Assembly (NCBI GenBank): GCA_948443845.1
Contig: CAOJUE010000009.1
Location: forward strand, 1-64,000
Source: an uncultured Eubacteriales bacterium
Lineage (GTDB): Bacteria; Bacillota; Clostridia; TANB77; CAG-508
Length of the DNA: 64,000 nucleotides
Direction of reading: 5' to 3'
Part shown: positions 18,866-30,679 of the stretch, piece by piece
How positions within the stretch are numbered: position 1 is the stretch's first letter
Layout: each line of letters begins with the position of its first letter
Made by a program: the position numbers and the translations under genes
Notes under the pieces: model-generated
Databases searched by the model: none
What the model was told of the DNA's origin: nothing
The model's input: the letters and a program-made list of their open reading frames with translations, nothing else

Positions 18866-19531
18866 TTATTTCTCCTCATTTGCAATTTCAACACTTTGCG
18901 CCAATTTCCTTTCACTTCGATTTACAAAAGAAACTAATTTAGCAATCACAACTACCATCAGCAAGAAAATAACAAAATCGTCAACTGGAATACGAACAAT
19001 CGCAATTAAACTCACTAAAATGGCTTCTGCCAAAATCATTTTTAAAATGGAATCCAACACCAATGGCAAGGATTGAATATTTCTAAAACGTATCAAACTA
19101 TAAACATATACGATAGCCATAATCAGCAACATTGGCATAATATAAGGTTTTACCACATCTCGAATTCGTTTGTTGGAAACTGAATGTACATTCAAATCTT
19201 CCACTGTTTTTTGCGTTTCAAACTTTTCATTTACTTTGGTAATCAAATTCGCTTTTTCTTCGTCTGTTATCGATTCTACATTGATTTGCAAAGAATCGCC
19301 AAACACTTCTAATTCCTTAGCTACATATTTTTTATCTTGAAATACAGCATCACAAATTTCTTCAATTTGACTTATGCTTACTTCTTTGCCTACTTTTAAT
19401 TCAATCGTTTCGTGTTTTCCAAACATCAAAGATACATGAAATCCTTTTAAAGCAACCACAATTAAGCCAGCTAAAATTAAAAGTATCAATCCTAAAATTA
19501 CTATTTTTTTACTATTTTTATTAGTATCCAT
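18866..19531 (-). CDS. SecF-like protein, shortened
   Basis: About 221 aa. The N-terminal helix VILGLILLILAGLIVVALKG is followed by a P1-like domain (ELKVGKEVSISQIEEICDAV) and four membrane segments ending VIAKLVSFVNRSE. Position directly after a SecD-like gene, topology and domain order point to SecF. The classic signature motifs are eroded and the protein is about 70 residues shorter than typical SecF. Role: proton-motive-force-driven support of Sec export. The ATG at 19531 has GAGG upstream and is preferred over an earlier overlapping start. Confidence 0.65.
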   Translation of the reverse strand: MDTNKNSKKIVILGLILLILAGLIVVALKGFHVSLMFGKHETIELKVGKEVSISQIEEICDAVFQDKKYVAKELEVFGDSLQINVESITDEEKANLITKVNEKFETQKTVEDLNVHSVSNKRIRDVVKPYIMPMLLIMAIVYVYSLIRFRNIQSLPLVLDSILKMILAEAILVSLIAIVRIPVDDFVIFLLMVVVIAKLVSFVNRSERKLAQSVEIANEEK

Positions 19532-19535
19532 TTTT

Positions 19536-21002
19536 TTAATCCTCTCTATCCAAAACTGTTCTTGTAAAGACAACATTGTATAACACGTTCAAAATCAACG
19601 CCCAGAATACGACCATTCCGACACTATTGATAGCATAATTTTTAACAAACGTAAACACAAGCGCGGTTACAGCTAGTGGAAGCATTGCGAAATAAAATTT
19701 CTTGCTTACTTCAGCATAAGCTTGTTTTATGGTTTGTGTTTCCAATTGTTGCACCATCATTTTTAGAAAAGCCATGTTGACAACAATCATCAGCATTCCT
19801 GCGAAAATAGCATTAATCGTCATTTCCACATTGGTATATTTTAAAATCAATGAAAAACCAGCAACATATCCCATATTTAAAATCGCAGCCACACTTCCGT
19901 TTTTCTTGAATTTCACAATAAAAGCAACCGCTGGAACAACCACCAAAATCACAAACAATGCAATCTCTAAATTTTGCTTACTTGCAATCCATTCTGATTT
20001 AACAAAATTATCCGTTTCTAATGCATAAGTAACAGGTAAAACTCCTGAATTTATCATATTAGCAAGGGTTTGTGCTGATTGATAATCTTCTAGAAAATCC
20101 TCATAATTTGTTCTTTCCTGTCCTACTGCAATTTGTAACAAACCACTTGACATTTCCTCACCAAAATAAGTTGTCATCATGGTGTCATCATCAAATACGA
20201 TAGAAACCATCTTTTTTTCGGTTTCTTTCTCCTCTTCGGAATTCTCTTCTGCATTTTCCTCGGTTTGTTCTGATTCTTCCCCTTCTGTTTCGTCCTTGAT
20301 TTCAACGTATTTATTGCTGATTTCTTTTAATTTTTCAGCACCTTCTTTGTTAAATTCAATTTGTAAATAGGTGTTGTAATTCGACTGATTCGAATACACA
20401 ACACTTGCATTTTTGATAGCAAGGTTGTCCATCAAAACAAGTCCATTTTGATAATCAATGATTTGGAATTTTCCTGGCTTTGAAACCAATTGTTCCACTA
20501 AATGAATCGTTTTGTCATCATTTTCACTTTCTATCACCAATTTTCCTGTAACATCATCAATTCTTAGATTGTATTCGTCTAATTCTTCTTCCTTCAATCG
20601 TTTTTGGATGATTTTTTTTGCTTGCTCAAAGTTTTCTTTGGTCAATTTATCATCTGGATTGACTTTGATTTTTCTGGTTTCTTTGGCATAAGGTACTTCT
20701 TCTACATTTTCTGTTTCTTCGGCATTTTCCGAATTTTCTTCCGTCTCCTGCGTTACGCTACTTCCATCTTTCCAAACCTCTCCTTTGTTATTTCCTTGCT
20801 CATCTACATAAACATATTTCTCTTCTTCCGTGTCGTCTACCGCAAACCTTAATTCCCTTGCGCCTTCAACATCCATGCCATATTGATAATCTGCCACCAA
20901 ATTTCTCCACACACCATTTTCCTTTTGGTAAACACCCACAAAGGCAACAACCGATACGAATATCACAAATGCAATTCCCATTACTACTTTCCATTTTTTC
21001 AC
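19536..21002 (-). CDS. SecD-like protein, divergent
   Basis: 488 aa with an N-terminal helix, a periplasmic-type region containing the SecD-like piece KKIIQKRLKEEELDEYNLRI (compare the I.xRxxxxG motif), a long Glu/Thr-rich low-complexity insertion (residues about 75-105 and 235-262) and about five C-terminal helices. The usual DGP/GLDLxGG sequence at the start is reduced to DYQYGMDVEGARELRF. It is best explained as SecD of a lineage with rapidly evolving SecDF. It follows an HD protein and is followed by the SecF-like gene. Confidence 0.68.
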   Translation of the reverse strand: MKKWKVVMGIAFVIFVSVVAFVGVYQKENGVWRNLVADYQYGMDVEGARELRFAVDDTEEEKYVYVDEQGNNKGEVWKDGSSVTQETEENSENAEETENVEEVPYAKETRKIKVNPDDKLTKENFEQAKKIIQKRLKEEELDEYNLRIDDVTGKLVIESENDDKTIHLVEQLVSKPGKFQIIDYQNGLVLMDNLAIKNASVVYSNQSNYNTYLQIEFNKEGAEKLKEISNKYVEIKDETEGEESEQTEENAEENSEEEKETEKKMVSIVFDDDTMMTTYFGEEMSSGLLQIAVGQERTNYEDFLEDYQSAQTLANMINSGVLPVTYALETDNFVKSEWIASKQNLEIALFVILVVVPAVAFIVKFKKNGSVAAILNMGYVAGFSLILKYTNVEMTINAIFAGMLMIVVNMAFLKMMVQQLETQTIKQAYAEVSKKFYFAMLPLAVTALVFTFVKNYAINSVGMVVFWALILNVLYNVVFTRTVLDRED

Positions 21003-21018
21003 AACTTTTTCCTCCTAT

Positions 21019-21678
21019 TTATAACAAATTTGTATCATTAATAATTAATTCAAACCATAATCCCAAATATTTTGCCGCACGTTTGCTCATCTGGGTACGC
21101 TCCATAAAGATTTCAAAATAATCAATCACAGGACATATTTGGGTATCAATTTTCAAATCTAAAATGACTTTTTTCTGCTTTGTATCAATTCGTAATTCCG
21201 AATTTGTAACAGCATAATTTACTTCATCATGTTTGTCAAAAATCGTTCGATCTTTTTTGGAAACTCTGCTTCTGTGCACATCTGACTTGTCCGCCAAAAT
21301 CAGGGCAGCAGAAATATCACTCACTGCTGTACCTGTGTTTTCATCATGATTTCCGATTGCCATCATAATTTCCGTTCGGTCAGATAACTCCATTCCCATT
21401 TCTTTTAGAATTTGATACGCCAAAATCGCACCAGAATGCGCATGGTCAATTCGATTGACCGAATTTCCAATATCGTGGATATAGCCTGCCATTTTGGCAA
21501 GTTCAATTCTGTGTTCGTCATAACCCAAAGTTTGCAAAATCGAACCAGCCCTTTCCGCAACCAACATACAATGCCTGCCAGAATGTTCGGTATAACCCAG
21601 AACATCCAACTGCTTTTGCGCATTTTTCATCATTTCTTTGATTTCGACATTAGCTACCACATCGTCAAAATTTATCAT
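21019..21678 (-). CDS. HD-domain phosphohydrolase
   Basis: 219 aa with the HD metal-binding residues His (EHSGRHCML), HD (GYIHDIGN) and the later HAHSGA and NHDEN motifs. HD proteins hydrolyse phosphate esters of nucleotides or signalling molecules; the substrate is unknown. A beta-strand-rich C-terminus (VILDLKIDTQICPVIDYFEI) may be a regulatory domain. It sits between the TIGR04086 and SecD-like genes in one transcription direction. Confidence 0.82.
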   Translation of the reverse strand: MINFDDVVANVEIKEMMKNAQKQLDVLGYTEHSGRHCMLVAERAGSILQTLGYDEHRIELAKMAGYIHDIGNSVNRIDHAHSGAILAYQILKEMGMELSDRTEIMMAIGNHDENTGTAVSDISAALILADKSDVHRSRVSKKDRTIFDKHDEVNYAVTNSELRIDTKQKKVILDLKIDTQICPVIDYFEIFMERTQMSKRAAKYLGLWFELIINDTNLL

Positions 21679-21749
21679 ACGTCCTCCTCAATCTTTTGTC
21701 TTGGTTATTTTACAATATTTTTCAAAAAATATCAACTACTTTTGCAAAT

Positions 21750-22151
21750 TTATTTTAAATTTACGCCCAAAACGCCACCAATCGCGCCACCAACAATGCC
21801 AAACGTAATCATAACAACCGCGTTTGTATTCAACGAAAAATCAAAATTTAAAATGCTAGATAGCAAATACAAAATCAGCATATAAATTAGTCCCAACAAA
21901 CTTCCATAAATAATACCTTTACTCTCAATTCTTTTTGCCACCAAAAAGCTGCTTACCAAAATGCTAAACGCAGAAATAAAGATAACAGTCGGCATAATCA
22001 CGTTTTCTTTAACACTCGAAAAACTAAGCACCATAGATAAAATCAGCATCATAAGCAAACTCAAAATCATCGAAATAGCGATTCCTTTCACCATCAACAA
22101 AAATTTATTTCCCCCACCATTTTCATTCAAATCTTCCATATTTCCCTCCAA
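21750..22151 (-). CDS. TIGR04086-type small membrane protein
   Basis: 133 aa with four hydrophobic helices and a glycine-rich end (TFGIVGGAIGGVLGVNL) typical of the TIGR04086/YrzE-like family found beside tgt and secDF in Clostridia. The function is unknown. It has a short hydrophilic N-terminus and an RBS GGAGG just before the ATG. Confidence 0.75.
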   Translation of the reverse strand: MEGNMEDLNENGGGNKFLLMVKGIAISMILSLLMMLILSMVLSFSSVKENVIMPTVIFISAFSILVSSFLVAKRIESKGIIYGSLLGLIYMLILYLLSSILNFDFSLNTNAVVMITFGIVGGAIGGVLGVNLK

Positions 22152-22154
22152 AAT

Positions 22155-22199
22155 AAAAAATCTCTTTTAAGAAATTATATTTCCAAAAAAGATTTTTTA
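22155..22199 (-). terminator. Terminator between WG-repeat and TIGR04086 genes
   Basis: AAAATCTTTTTTGG and CTTAAAAGAGATTTTTT pair with a few mismatches and end in a T-run on the minus strand, after the stop at 22211. Confidence 0.6.
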
Positions 22200-22210
22200 T
22201 TCCTATTATT

Positions 22211-23812
22211 TTATTCTTCGATTTCGTTCTCAGTAGAATTCTCATCCTTTTCTGCACTAACACTAACTAAATCATTTTCTTGCAAAAACTGTTTTAAATC
22301 AATCTCTTGTTCATCATATTCTAAATAATATTTCGTAACACCTGCCCTTGTTTTCGCATAAATTTTCGAATAAACGCATGGGACAATCAGGCGTTTTGCT
22401 TCTGCATCAAAAATTCCATAATTGTCTTGTTTTACCACAATCCCTTTAATTCCAACACTTTCTGGAATTGTTAATACGCTTTCATGTGCTTCTACGCTTG
22501 CACTTTGATTGGTTGAGGTATTCGTTGTGTTGGTTATATTTTCTTCCTCTTCGTCATCTTCCTCTCTTGAAGATGGTCGATTATTCGTGTCCAGATTTTC
22601 TTTCGAAGCAGAATTAGCAACATATCCTAAAGAGTCATAAACACATTTCAATCTTTCTTCTCCATCTACATCAATAATTCCTACCTTATCATTATTATAA
22701 ACAGGAATGCATTCTTCAAATAGCAAATTAAAATTTCGAATGTCTTCTCCAGCAAATTCTTCCTTATCCTCAATTCCAATTGAATCATATTCCGCATAAA
22801 CAATGGTATTTCCCTCATGATTTACGACACCAAATTTATCATTTTTTTCTACCAAATACAATTTCTGCAATTCATCTAAACTCGCAATATTATCATATGC
22901 TGTTGGCTTAATAATTGTATTTCCACTAGCATCAACAATTCCGACTGACTCTTCTGCTGTTACAAAAAATTCTTCTGTATTTTGGCGATACACAATTTTA
23001 TCGTATTTCAAACTAATCACTTCTTTTCCATCTTTTAAGGAAATCACGCCATATTTTGAGCCATCACCAACAACAAGCATATTATCTGCCATTGCCATTA
23101 AATTTTCATAAATATTACTTACCTCCGAATAGCCTGCATTTTCCGCAAGTTTCGTAATGGTTTGTACTAAATTTGGAATCGAAGCAATACGAATTCGATT
23201 TGCTTGTGAAGTATTTAATTGAACACTAAATATCTTCGCAAGTTCCGTAAATGGCACATATAATTCATTATTGACATATTCAATTGACTGGTCAATTGTA
23301 AAAATTTCCTCTGTTTCGTTTTCCGAATCAACAACAATATTGATGCTAGCTTTGTTCGTTTCTTCATCTACTATAATTAAATCTTTGGAAACTTGCTCAT
23401 CTGTACTTGCAGACGCATTTTCATTTAAAATATACTTCGTAACTGTATTCGAATTCGCACTCATGGAAACAATTTCGTAAGGCGTCCTTAAATAGCAACT
23501 TTGGGCATCTTCGGTATAGTTTTTATATTCGCCTTTTTGATACGAATACCCTAATAACTCCGCCAATTCTCTCACACTCATATATTGCGTACCGTCTTCT
23601 TTTTGTAATAACAAACTAGAAGATATTTTCACTTGCTTATCATCCACATACATTTTCAGTAATGCCGCATCTTTCCCACGAATATAACCAATGATTCCAA
23701 ACAAAATCACCACAAGAACCGCACAAATTATCAGCACCGTCAAAACGGTTTTCTTGTTCTTATTATTTTTCTCCATTTGTTCTACAAATTGATTACTTTC
23801 TTCAAAATTCAT
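22211..23812 (-). CDS. Membrane-anchored stalk/WG-repeat protein
   Basis: 533 aa. One N-terminal membrane helix (VLTVLIICAVLVVILFGIIG) is followed by a copper-amine-oxidase-N-like stalk domain (MSVRELAELLGYSY and ELYVPFTELAKIF), then WG (KWG) beta repeats such as KYGVISLKDGKEVISLKYD, FGVVNHEGNTIVYAEYDSI and VGIIDVDGEERLKCVYDSL. A low-complexity acidic/Asn-Thr linker precedes the last repeat. It is probably a surface protein for protein or wall contacts; no enzymatic residues are seen. It lies after tgt. Confidence 0.8.
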   Translation of the reverse strand: MNFEESNQFVEQMEKNNKNKKTVLTVLIICAVLVVILFGIIGYIRGKDAALLKMYVDDKQVKISSSLLLQKEDGTQYMSVRELAELLGYSYQKGEYKNYTEDAQSCYLRTPYEIVSMSANSNTVTKYILNENASASTDEQVSKDLIIVDEETNKASINIVVDSENETEEIFTIDQSIEYVNNELYVPFTELAKIFSVQLNTSQANRIRIASIPNLVQTITKLAENAGYSEVSNIYENLMAMADNMLVVGDGSKYGVISLKDGKEVISLKYDKIVYRQNTEEFFVTAEESVGIVDASGNTIIKPTAYDNIASLDELQKLYLVEKNDKFGVVNHEGNTIVYAEYDSIGIEDKEEFAGEDIRNFNLLFEECIPVYNNDKVGIIDVDGEERLKCVYDSLGYVANSASKENLDTNNRPSSREEDDEEEENITNTTNTSTNQSASVEAHESVLTIPESVGIKGIVVKQDNYGIFDAEAKRLIVPCVYSKIYAKTRAGVTKYYLEYDEQEIDLKQFLQENDLVSVSAEKDENSTENEIEE

Positions 23813-23857
23813 TGTTTCCTCCTATTTAATTAAAATTTTAATCTTAAATATCTCTAA

Positions 23858-25009
<1,152 letters not shown>

Positions 25010-25122
25010 TTATAAGTGGTTAAAATACAAGTTTAGACTCAGCCATTTTTATATGTTTCTTTACTTCAAAACTTGATTTTTCTAGCCTAATCACAAAATA
25101 TTTGAAAACTCTCCTTTCTTTT

Positions 25123-25980
25123 TTATATTAATTTGTTTTCATCATCTAACTTTTGAATAGTATTGATATTTTTGTCATTTATCAATATTTCAAGTTCTTT
25201 TCTTGCTGTTTCGTTTAATTTTTCCATCCTTTCACTCTGACTAATATTATTATCCATCATACTCGCATTTAAAACTTCTAAATTGCTTAAGACTACCAAA
25301 TGAAGAATATCTGCATAATCTCTTATATTTCCCTTTAATTTAGGATTTTGGTCTCGCCACTCTTTTGCAGTCATTCCAAACAAAGCCATATTTATAACAT
25401 CAGCCTCATTTGCATATACAAAACTTTTTTGCTTATGCGTTAGTTTTGGCACAATATTCGCCTTTATACTATCTGTATGAATCCTATAATTTGTCTTAGA
25501 TAAACTTCTTCTAACTGACCATTCTATTTTTTCTTGATAACTTTCATTCAGTTTTAACCTTTTAAATTCTTTAATTAAATACAATTTGAATAAATTATCA
25601 ATCCATGATGCAAATTCCATTGCAATATCTGAATGAGCAAATGTACCAATACTATATTTTCCTTTACTAAACGTTAGCCCTTTTTCATTTACTCGGCTAC
25701 ACCATTGACTAGGAGACATTGTAAAAGACTTTTTTGGTGCTTCATTTTTAATTAGGCTGAATTCCGCCAAATTAAAATCTTCATTACTCAGTTGCTCCCA
25801 AAGCCCCAAAAATTCTATCGTATCATAATTACTTATCCACTTTTTTATAACATCTGATGGATTGTTCGGGTTTTTGTATTTTGCTAAATCAGTTAGTGAA
25901 ATATAGTCTTCATTGCCCACTCTTGTTACTTTAATTTCATTTTCATTCACATTCATAATTGCAGTAATTTTATTATCCAT
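25123..25980 (-). CDS. KilA-N domain protein
   Basis: 285 aa. The N-terminal KilA-N fold includes EDYISLTDLAKYKNPNNP, WISNYDTIEFLGLWEQLSN and FAHSDIAMEFASWID. The C-terminal part (GNIRDYADILHLVVLSNLEV, MTAKEWRDQNP) is shared with the 2102-2902 protein, which makes the two paralogues. It is full length with a normal ATG. These proteins derive from phage antirepressors and are often carried as single genes. It interrupts queA-tgt; the flanks 24983-25122 and 25981-26069 are AT-rich and otherwise empty. Confidence 0.85.
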   Translation of the reverse strand: MDNKITAIMNVNENEIKVTRVGNEDYISLTDLAKYKNPNNPSDVIKKWISNYDTIEFLGLWEQLSNEDFNLAEFSLIKNEAPKKSFTMSPSQWCSRVNEKGLTFSKGKYSIGTFAHSDIAMEFASWIDNLFKLYLIKEFKRLKLNESYQEKIEWSVRRSLSKTNYRIHTDSIKANIVPKLTHKQKSFVYANEADVINMALFGMTAKEWRDQNPKLKGNIRDYADILHLVVLSNLEVLNASMMDNNISQSERMEKLNETARKELEILINDKNINTIQKLDDENKLI

Positions 25981-26069
25981 ATGCTTTCCTTTCCATAAAA
26001 ACTTGACTTTTTGCGTAATTTGTGGTATAATGTATAATAGATAAGTTTGTGCCTATTTTAATCTTTTTT

Positions 26070-27092
26070 CTACAAAATCATCATCGCATCTCCAAAACTG
26101 AAAAATTTATATTTTTCTCTGACAGCTTCTTCGTACGCTTTCATCACAAAATCTTTTCCAGCAAGACTTGAAACTAGCATAATCAGTGTTGATTCTGGCA
26201 AATGAAAATTCGTAATCAATCTGTCAATGCATTTGAATTGATAGCCCGGATAAATAAAAATATTTGTATCGCCTTCGGTTTCTTTTACCATGCCATTTTC
26301 ATCTGCGACGGATTCCAAAACACGACAAGAAGTTGTCCCAACGCAAACGACTTTGTGTCCGCTTTTTTTGGCGTTATTAATCAAATCCGCATCTTCTTGT
26401 TTGATGTAATAATGCTCCGAATGCATTGCGTGTTCTTCTACATTTTCCGCTTTAACTGGTCGAAATGTGCCAATTCCAACGTGCAAAGTAACATTTGCAA
26501 TTTTGACGCCTTTTTGTTTGATTTTTTCCAGTAATTCTTCCGTAAAATGTAAACCCGCTGTTGGCGCTGCGCTCGAACCATCGTATTTGGCATAAACGGT
26601 TTGATATTTGTCATTTTCCTTCAATTTTTCTTTGATGTAAGGTGGCAAAGGCATTAAGCCAATTTGGTCCAAAATTTCGTTGAAAATTCCGTTGTATTCA
26701 AAAGTTACTTTGCGATTTCCGCCTTCTAACACTTCCAAAACTTCCGCTTTTAGCAAACCATCTCCAAAACTCACTTTACTTCTCGGTTTCAATTTATTTC
26801 CCGGACGAACCATGACTTCCCAAGTATCGCCTTCGATTCTTTTTAGAAGCAAAAATTCAACATTCGCTCCAGTGTCCTTTTTGCCATACAGTCTTGCCGG
26901 CAAAACCTTGGTATTGTTGATTACCAAGCAATCTCCCTCATTTAGATATTCTAGGACATCTTTGAAAATTCTATGTTCAATTTTTTGCGTTTTTGCGTCA
27001 ATTACCATAAGGCGCGCTTCGTCGCGTTTGTCGTAAGGGTGTTGGGCAATGAGTTCTTGTGGTAAGTCGTAGTTAAAATCGGATACTTTCAT
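26070..27092 (-). CDS. queA: S-adenosylmethionine:tRNA ribosyltransferase-isomerase
   Basis: Makes epoxyqueuosine from preQ1-tRNA using the ribosyl moiety of SAM. 340 aa, full length: [19 protein letters not shown] at the start, the [18 protein letters not shown] and [12 protein letters not shown] motifs, FNNAxx replaced by [12 protein letters not shown] near the end. Transcribed toward tgt. Confidence 0.97.
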   Translation of the reverse strand: MKVSDFNYDLPQELIAQHPYDKRDEARLMVIDAKTQKIEHRIFKDVLEYLNEGDCLVINNTKVLPARLYGKKDTGANVEFLLLKRIEGDTWEVMVRPGNKLKPRSKVSFGDGLLKAEVLEVLEGGNRKVTFEYNGIFNEILDQIGLMPLPPYIKEKLKENDKYQTVYAKYDGSSAAPTAGLHFTEELLEKIKQKGVKIANVTLHVGIGTFRPVKAENVEEHAMHSEHYYIKQEDADLINNAKKSGHKVVCVGTTSCRVLESVADENGMVKETEGDTNIFIYPGYQFKCIDRLITNFHLPESTLIMLVSSLAGKDFVMKAYEEAVREKYKFFSFGDAMMIL

Positions 27093-27106
27093 TTTTTTGG
27101 TCCTTT

Positions 27107-28882
27107 CTATTTTAATTTTCCTTCATACATATCTTTAAAAATTCCTTCTTTTTGAATTAATTCGTCATAGGTTCCCTCTTCTTCTATTTTTCCTTTATTT
27201 AGCACAATAATTCGATTGCAGTTTTTCAAGGTTGTTAATCGGTGGGCAATTGAAATAATGGTTGTATGATTTTCTTTTTGCAATTTTTCAATTTCTGTTT
27301 GTATGTATTTTTCAGATGTATTATCAAGTGCAGAAGTAGCTTCGTCTAAAATCAATATTTGGGGCTTTCTTAGGAAAATTCTGGCAATAGCAATTCTTTG
27401 TTTTTGCCCACCTGATAAATTATTTCCACCTTCTGATATTACAGATTGAAATCGATCTGGAAGTCCATTGATATAATCATAAATATAGGCTTTTTTGGCT
27501 GCCTCTTCAACTTCTTTTTCGCTAACTTCTCGCTCTAATCCATAACAAATATTTTCATAAATCGTTCCTGCAATTAAAAATGGCGATTGTGGCACTAGGG
27601 CAATCATTTTCGAAATATCGTTTCTAGTCAAATCCTCTATATTCTTAGAATCTATCCAAATTTCTCCCTCCGCTTTTTCTAATTTGCAAATTGATTTGAT
27701 TAAAGAAGATTTTCCGCATCCGCTCGGACCTGCAATTCCCAGAAACATTCCTGTTTCGATTTCTAAATTAAAATTTTGCAAAATGACTTTTTCTTTGTCT
27801 TCGTTGTAATAAAAATTCAAATTTTCAATCTGAAGTATTGGTCTGACTTCTTTTTCCTTTGGCTTTTCCGTCAAAAGACGATATGAAAAATCATTTGGAA
27901 TTTCTACCATATGAAAAAAGTCAGTTGCCAAAACGGTGCATTCAGAAAGTTCATCAAAAATTCGATGTAATTCTTCCAATGGCTTGATGAGTTGATTAAA
28001 ACACAAATAAGCCGTCAGCACACTTCCTACAGAAATGATATTTTTCGTTGCCAAATAAGTTGATATTCCTATAATTAATACCGTAAAAAAAGCCTGATTG
28101 ATGAATTTTAAGCAGTCGTATTTTGCCATTGCTTTATGATGTTTCATTTCTTTTTTTCGTAAAAATTCAGATTTCTGGTCAAAGCGATTGGTCTCAAAAC
28201 CCACACTATCACTAATTCTTATGACTTCAATTCCATTAATCAATTCGACAATTGCCCCGTCCATTTCCGCTTTACTTTCCAAAAGTTCCACTCGAATTCC
28301 TTTTTGACTACCGATTTGTCTCAATACGATAAAAATTCCTAGCGGAATAACCGCCATCATCGATAGTGCCAAAATGAATGGCAAAGTAATAAATATCGTT
28401 ATAATCGCTGCAATACTATTGAACACAGCGGGCGCAAAATCCATAAATAGTAATTTTTCTAATTTGACAGTTCCTTCTAAACATCGATTCATTCTTCCAT
28501 GGATATTTCCTGTCATATTCTCTCTAAAATAGGAAAGTGGCGCCATGAGTAATGATTGAATGACCATGCCTCTGGCACGTTTTTCTGTTTTCGTTGCTGT
28601 GTCTTCGACCATAACTCTTCTGATGATTTTTATGATTTCATTGACTACATTGACAATTAATATTAAAATCAAAAACGGAATGACTTTGGCAAAAGCGACT
28701 TCGTTTTGCACTAAAATATCGTCAGTAAGCCAGCCAATTGCCTTTGGCGTAACTTGAGTTAGCCCTGCTGAAATTACCATAATGATAAGAATCAGCAAAA
28801 AGGCTAGTTTTTGTTTTTTCTCGAGTAACTTATAAATCTTTTTTAAAATTGGTTTTAGTCCTTCCTTTTCTGTTTTTTTCAT
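27107..28882 (-). CDS. ABC transporter (membrane plus ATPase)
   Basis: About 591 aa: six-helix membrane domain (residues 20-310) and an ATPase with Walker [11 protein letters not shown], signature [20 protein letters not shown] and Walker [13 protein letters not shown], then H-loop IAHRLTT. It resembles lipid A/multidrug MsbA-type exporters; the substrate is unknown. The ATG at 28882 with AGGAG upstream is preferred over an in-frame start 16 codons earlier that overlaps coaE. Intact, all domains present. Confidence 0.9.
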   Translation of the reverse strand: MKKTEKEGLKPILKKIYKLLEKKQKLAFLLILIIMVISAGLTQVTPKAIGWLTDDILVQNEVAFAKVIPFLILILIVNVVNEIIKIIRRVMVEDTATKTEKRARGMVIQSLLMAPLSYFRENMTGNIHGRMNRCLEGTVKLEKLLFMDFAPAVFNSIAAIITIFITLPFILALSMMAVIPLGIFIVLRQIGSQKGIRVELLESKAEMDGAIVELINGIEVIRISDSVGFETNRFDQKSEFLRKKEMKHHKAMAKYDCLKFINQAFFTVLIIGISTYLATKNIISVGSVLTAYLCFNQLIKPLEELHRIFDELSECTVLATDFFHMVEIPNDFSYRLLTEKPKEKEVRPILQIENLNFYYNEDKEKVILQNFNLEIETGMFLGIAGPSGCGKSSLIKSICKLEKAEGEIWIDSKNIEDLTRNDISKMIALVPQSPFLIAGTIYENICYGLEREVSEKEVEEAAKKAYIYDYINGLPDRFQSVISEGGNNLSGGQKQRIAIARIFLRKPQILILDEATSALDNTSEKYIQTEIEKLQKENHTTIISIAHRLTTLKNCNRIIVLNKGKIEEEGTYDELIQKEGIFKDMYEGKLK

Positions 28883-28901
28883 TGAATTTCTCCTATTCTT
28901 A

Positions 28902-29504
28902 CTAAAATTGAAATTTTCTAAGAATTTCATTGATTCTTTTGGTTAACACTTCAATGGTTGTGTTTTCATCATTTTCTATCACACAATCTGCATTTTTTCT
29001 ATAAAATTCATTGGTTTGCTGAATTTCCAATCGTGCTTTGGCAATCTCTTCTGGAATGTGGTCACGTTTGCAAATTCGGTCAATTTTTACTTCAATTGAT
29101 GCTTGCATCGCAATGGTAAAATCGCAATATTTTTCTAAGCCTGCTTCAAATAGCAAAGGTGCATCAATAATCACCATTTTTATATCGTCTGGCAAATCAT
29201 TCGTTTGCTGCATAATGGCTGGAACAAGATGCTTAAATGTGATACAATTTAATTTTTGACGTTTCGTGTCATCCTGATAAATCAGTTCAGCCAATTTTTT
29301 GCGATTTAAACTGCCATTTTCTAAAAGAATATCATCATCTTGAAAAGCCTGTTTGATTTCTAGAAAATAGTCTGTTTGCGCATTGGTCAAATTCTTTGCA
29401 ATTTGGTCAACATTGATGATTTTCACATCTTTTCTTTGGCTTAATATTTTACTAATTGTCGTCTTCCCTGAACCTGACGAACCAGTTATTCCAATGATTT
29501 TCAT
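28902..29504 (-). CDS. coaE: Dephospho-CoA kinase
   Basis: Last step of CoA synthesis: phosphorylates the 3'-OH of dephospho-CoA. 200 aa with P-loop GITGSSGSGKTTISK, the DQIAKNL substrate segment and VVIDAPLLFEAGLEKYCD-type core (here MVIIDAPLLFEAGLEKYC). Located between an EamA transporter and an ABC gene. Intact, with no CCG at all in its minus-strand template. Confidence 0.93.
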   Translation of the reverse strand: MKIIGITGSSGSGKTTISKILSQRKDVKIINVDQIAKNLTNAQTDYFLEIKQAFQDDDILLENGSLNRKKLAELIYQDDTKRQKLNCITFKHLVPAIMQQTNDLPDDIKMVIIDAPLLFEAGLEKYCDFTIAMQASIEVKIDRICKRDHIPEEIAKARLEIQQTNEFYRKNADCVIENDENTTIEVLTKRINEILRKFQF

Positions 29505-29513
29505 TTTTTCTCC

Positions 29514-30371
29514 TTAAATTTTAATCAACACAATACTAATCACAATCAAAATTCCTGCCATAATTTTTCTTAGCAAATTGTCTTTCTCGTTCAAAAATAA
29601 ATAACCAACAATCACATTCGAAAGAACCGTCAAACTTCCTATCGGTGCAACAATACTCACATTTTGCAATTGATATGCTCTTAAAACTGCAATAATCGAT
29701 AATGACCAAGTAATTCCGGTTGTGAATATCACTTTTTTGTCAGCATTTTTAAACTCGTTTCTAATCTCTGAAAACTTGATTCTTTCTACCAAACAGATTA
29801 AAAGTGCTGGAATTCCTAAAGTCAATGCAACATAAAATGGCAAATTAAAATTGTCAGAAATATTAACATCCAAAAATAGTGCAATAGTATACGCAATATT
29901 GGCAAGCACACCAAGCCAAATATAGCGATTTAGCTTGAATTCTCCTTTTCTATAAAAGATAAAAACATTGCTAAATATAATCAACATAGCACCTATAAAT
30001 TTATGTAAAATAAAATCTTCTTTGGCTAAAATAATTCCTGCCAGTATCATAAAAGTCGTTGATAATTGTTTTAGCATACTAAACGTAGACGCTTCAATTC
30101 CGCTTCTTACCGTTGTATTAACTCGGTCGGTTATCGCATAAAAAATAATAGATAATCCCAAAAAGGCATAGACTTTGATGTCGCTCGGAAATTTGATTTC
30201 AAAAAACGGACAAATCAGCAAAGCAGCTATCACGCCAATTATTTCAAGAACAACTGTTAATGCTCCTGCATTATTTAAGTTTTTCGTAGAGATTTTATAA
30301 AACTGCGTAAATATCGTAGATAGCACAATATATAATATCACATAAAACACCCAATTATTTAATAGATTCAT
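29514..30371 (-). CDS. EamA/DMT-family transporter
   Basis: 285 aa with ten predicted membrane helices in two repeats. The second repeat ends with the family-typical APIGSLTVLSNVIVGYLFLNE and a final helix. Likely a drug/metabolite exporter of unknown substrate. Starts 2 nt before the HEPN gene's stop, in the same direction. Confidence 0.85.
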   Translation of the reverse strand: MNLLNNWVFYVILYIVLSTIFTQFYKISTKNLNNAGALTVVLEIIGVIAALLICPFFEIKFPSDIKVYAFLGLSIIFYAITDRVNTTVRSGIEASTFSMLKQLSTTFMILAGIILAKEDFILHKFIGAMLIIFSNVFIFYRKGEFKLNRYIWLGVLANIAYTIALFLDVNISDNFNLPFYVALTLGIPALLICLVERIKFSEIRNEFKNADKKVIFTTGITWSLSIIAVLRAYQLQNVSIVAPIGSLTVLSNVIVGYLFLNEKDNLLRKIMAGILIVISIVLIKI

Positions 30372-30373
30372 GT

Positions 30374-30679
30374 TTATTCTCCTTTTGCATTCGATATATA
30401 TTCTTCAACCAGCCCAATTAACTCTTCTGCTGTTTGAATTTGTTTCAAAGTTTTTTCTTTATCCACTACAAATTCATCATCATAATCACTGTCTTCTCTT
30501 ATATTGCTTGCATCTATGATTTTTCTTCCCATTTTTCTAGGAAAAACCTCTGTATAGTAGGCTCTGTTATTCGCTGATTTATATAATTCTCCATCATATA
30601 GCATCTTAGCCGCTACTAAATCTTCTTTTGCTTGATCTAATCTATGTTTGGCTAATTCTTTTGATATTTTAGGACTCAC
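30374..30679 (-). pseudogene. HEPN toxin of an MNT/HEPN module, internally deleted
   Basis: 101 aa. The first helices are typical HEPN (LAKHRLDQAKEDLVAAKMLYDGELYKSANNRAYY) and the end is typical too (FPRKMGRKIIDASNIREDSDY). In the family AYY is followed by AIFHALRA and about 30 more residues before VFPR. Here AYYTEVFPRK joins the two directly. The deletion removes the His of the R-x(4-6)-H ribonuclease motif, so RNase activity is unlikely. It overlaps the MNT gene by 11 nt. Confidence 0.8.
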
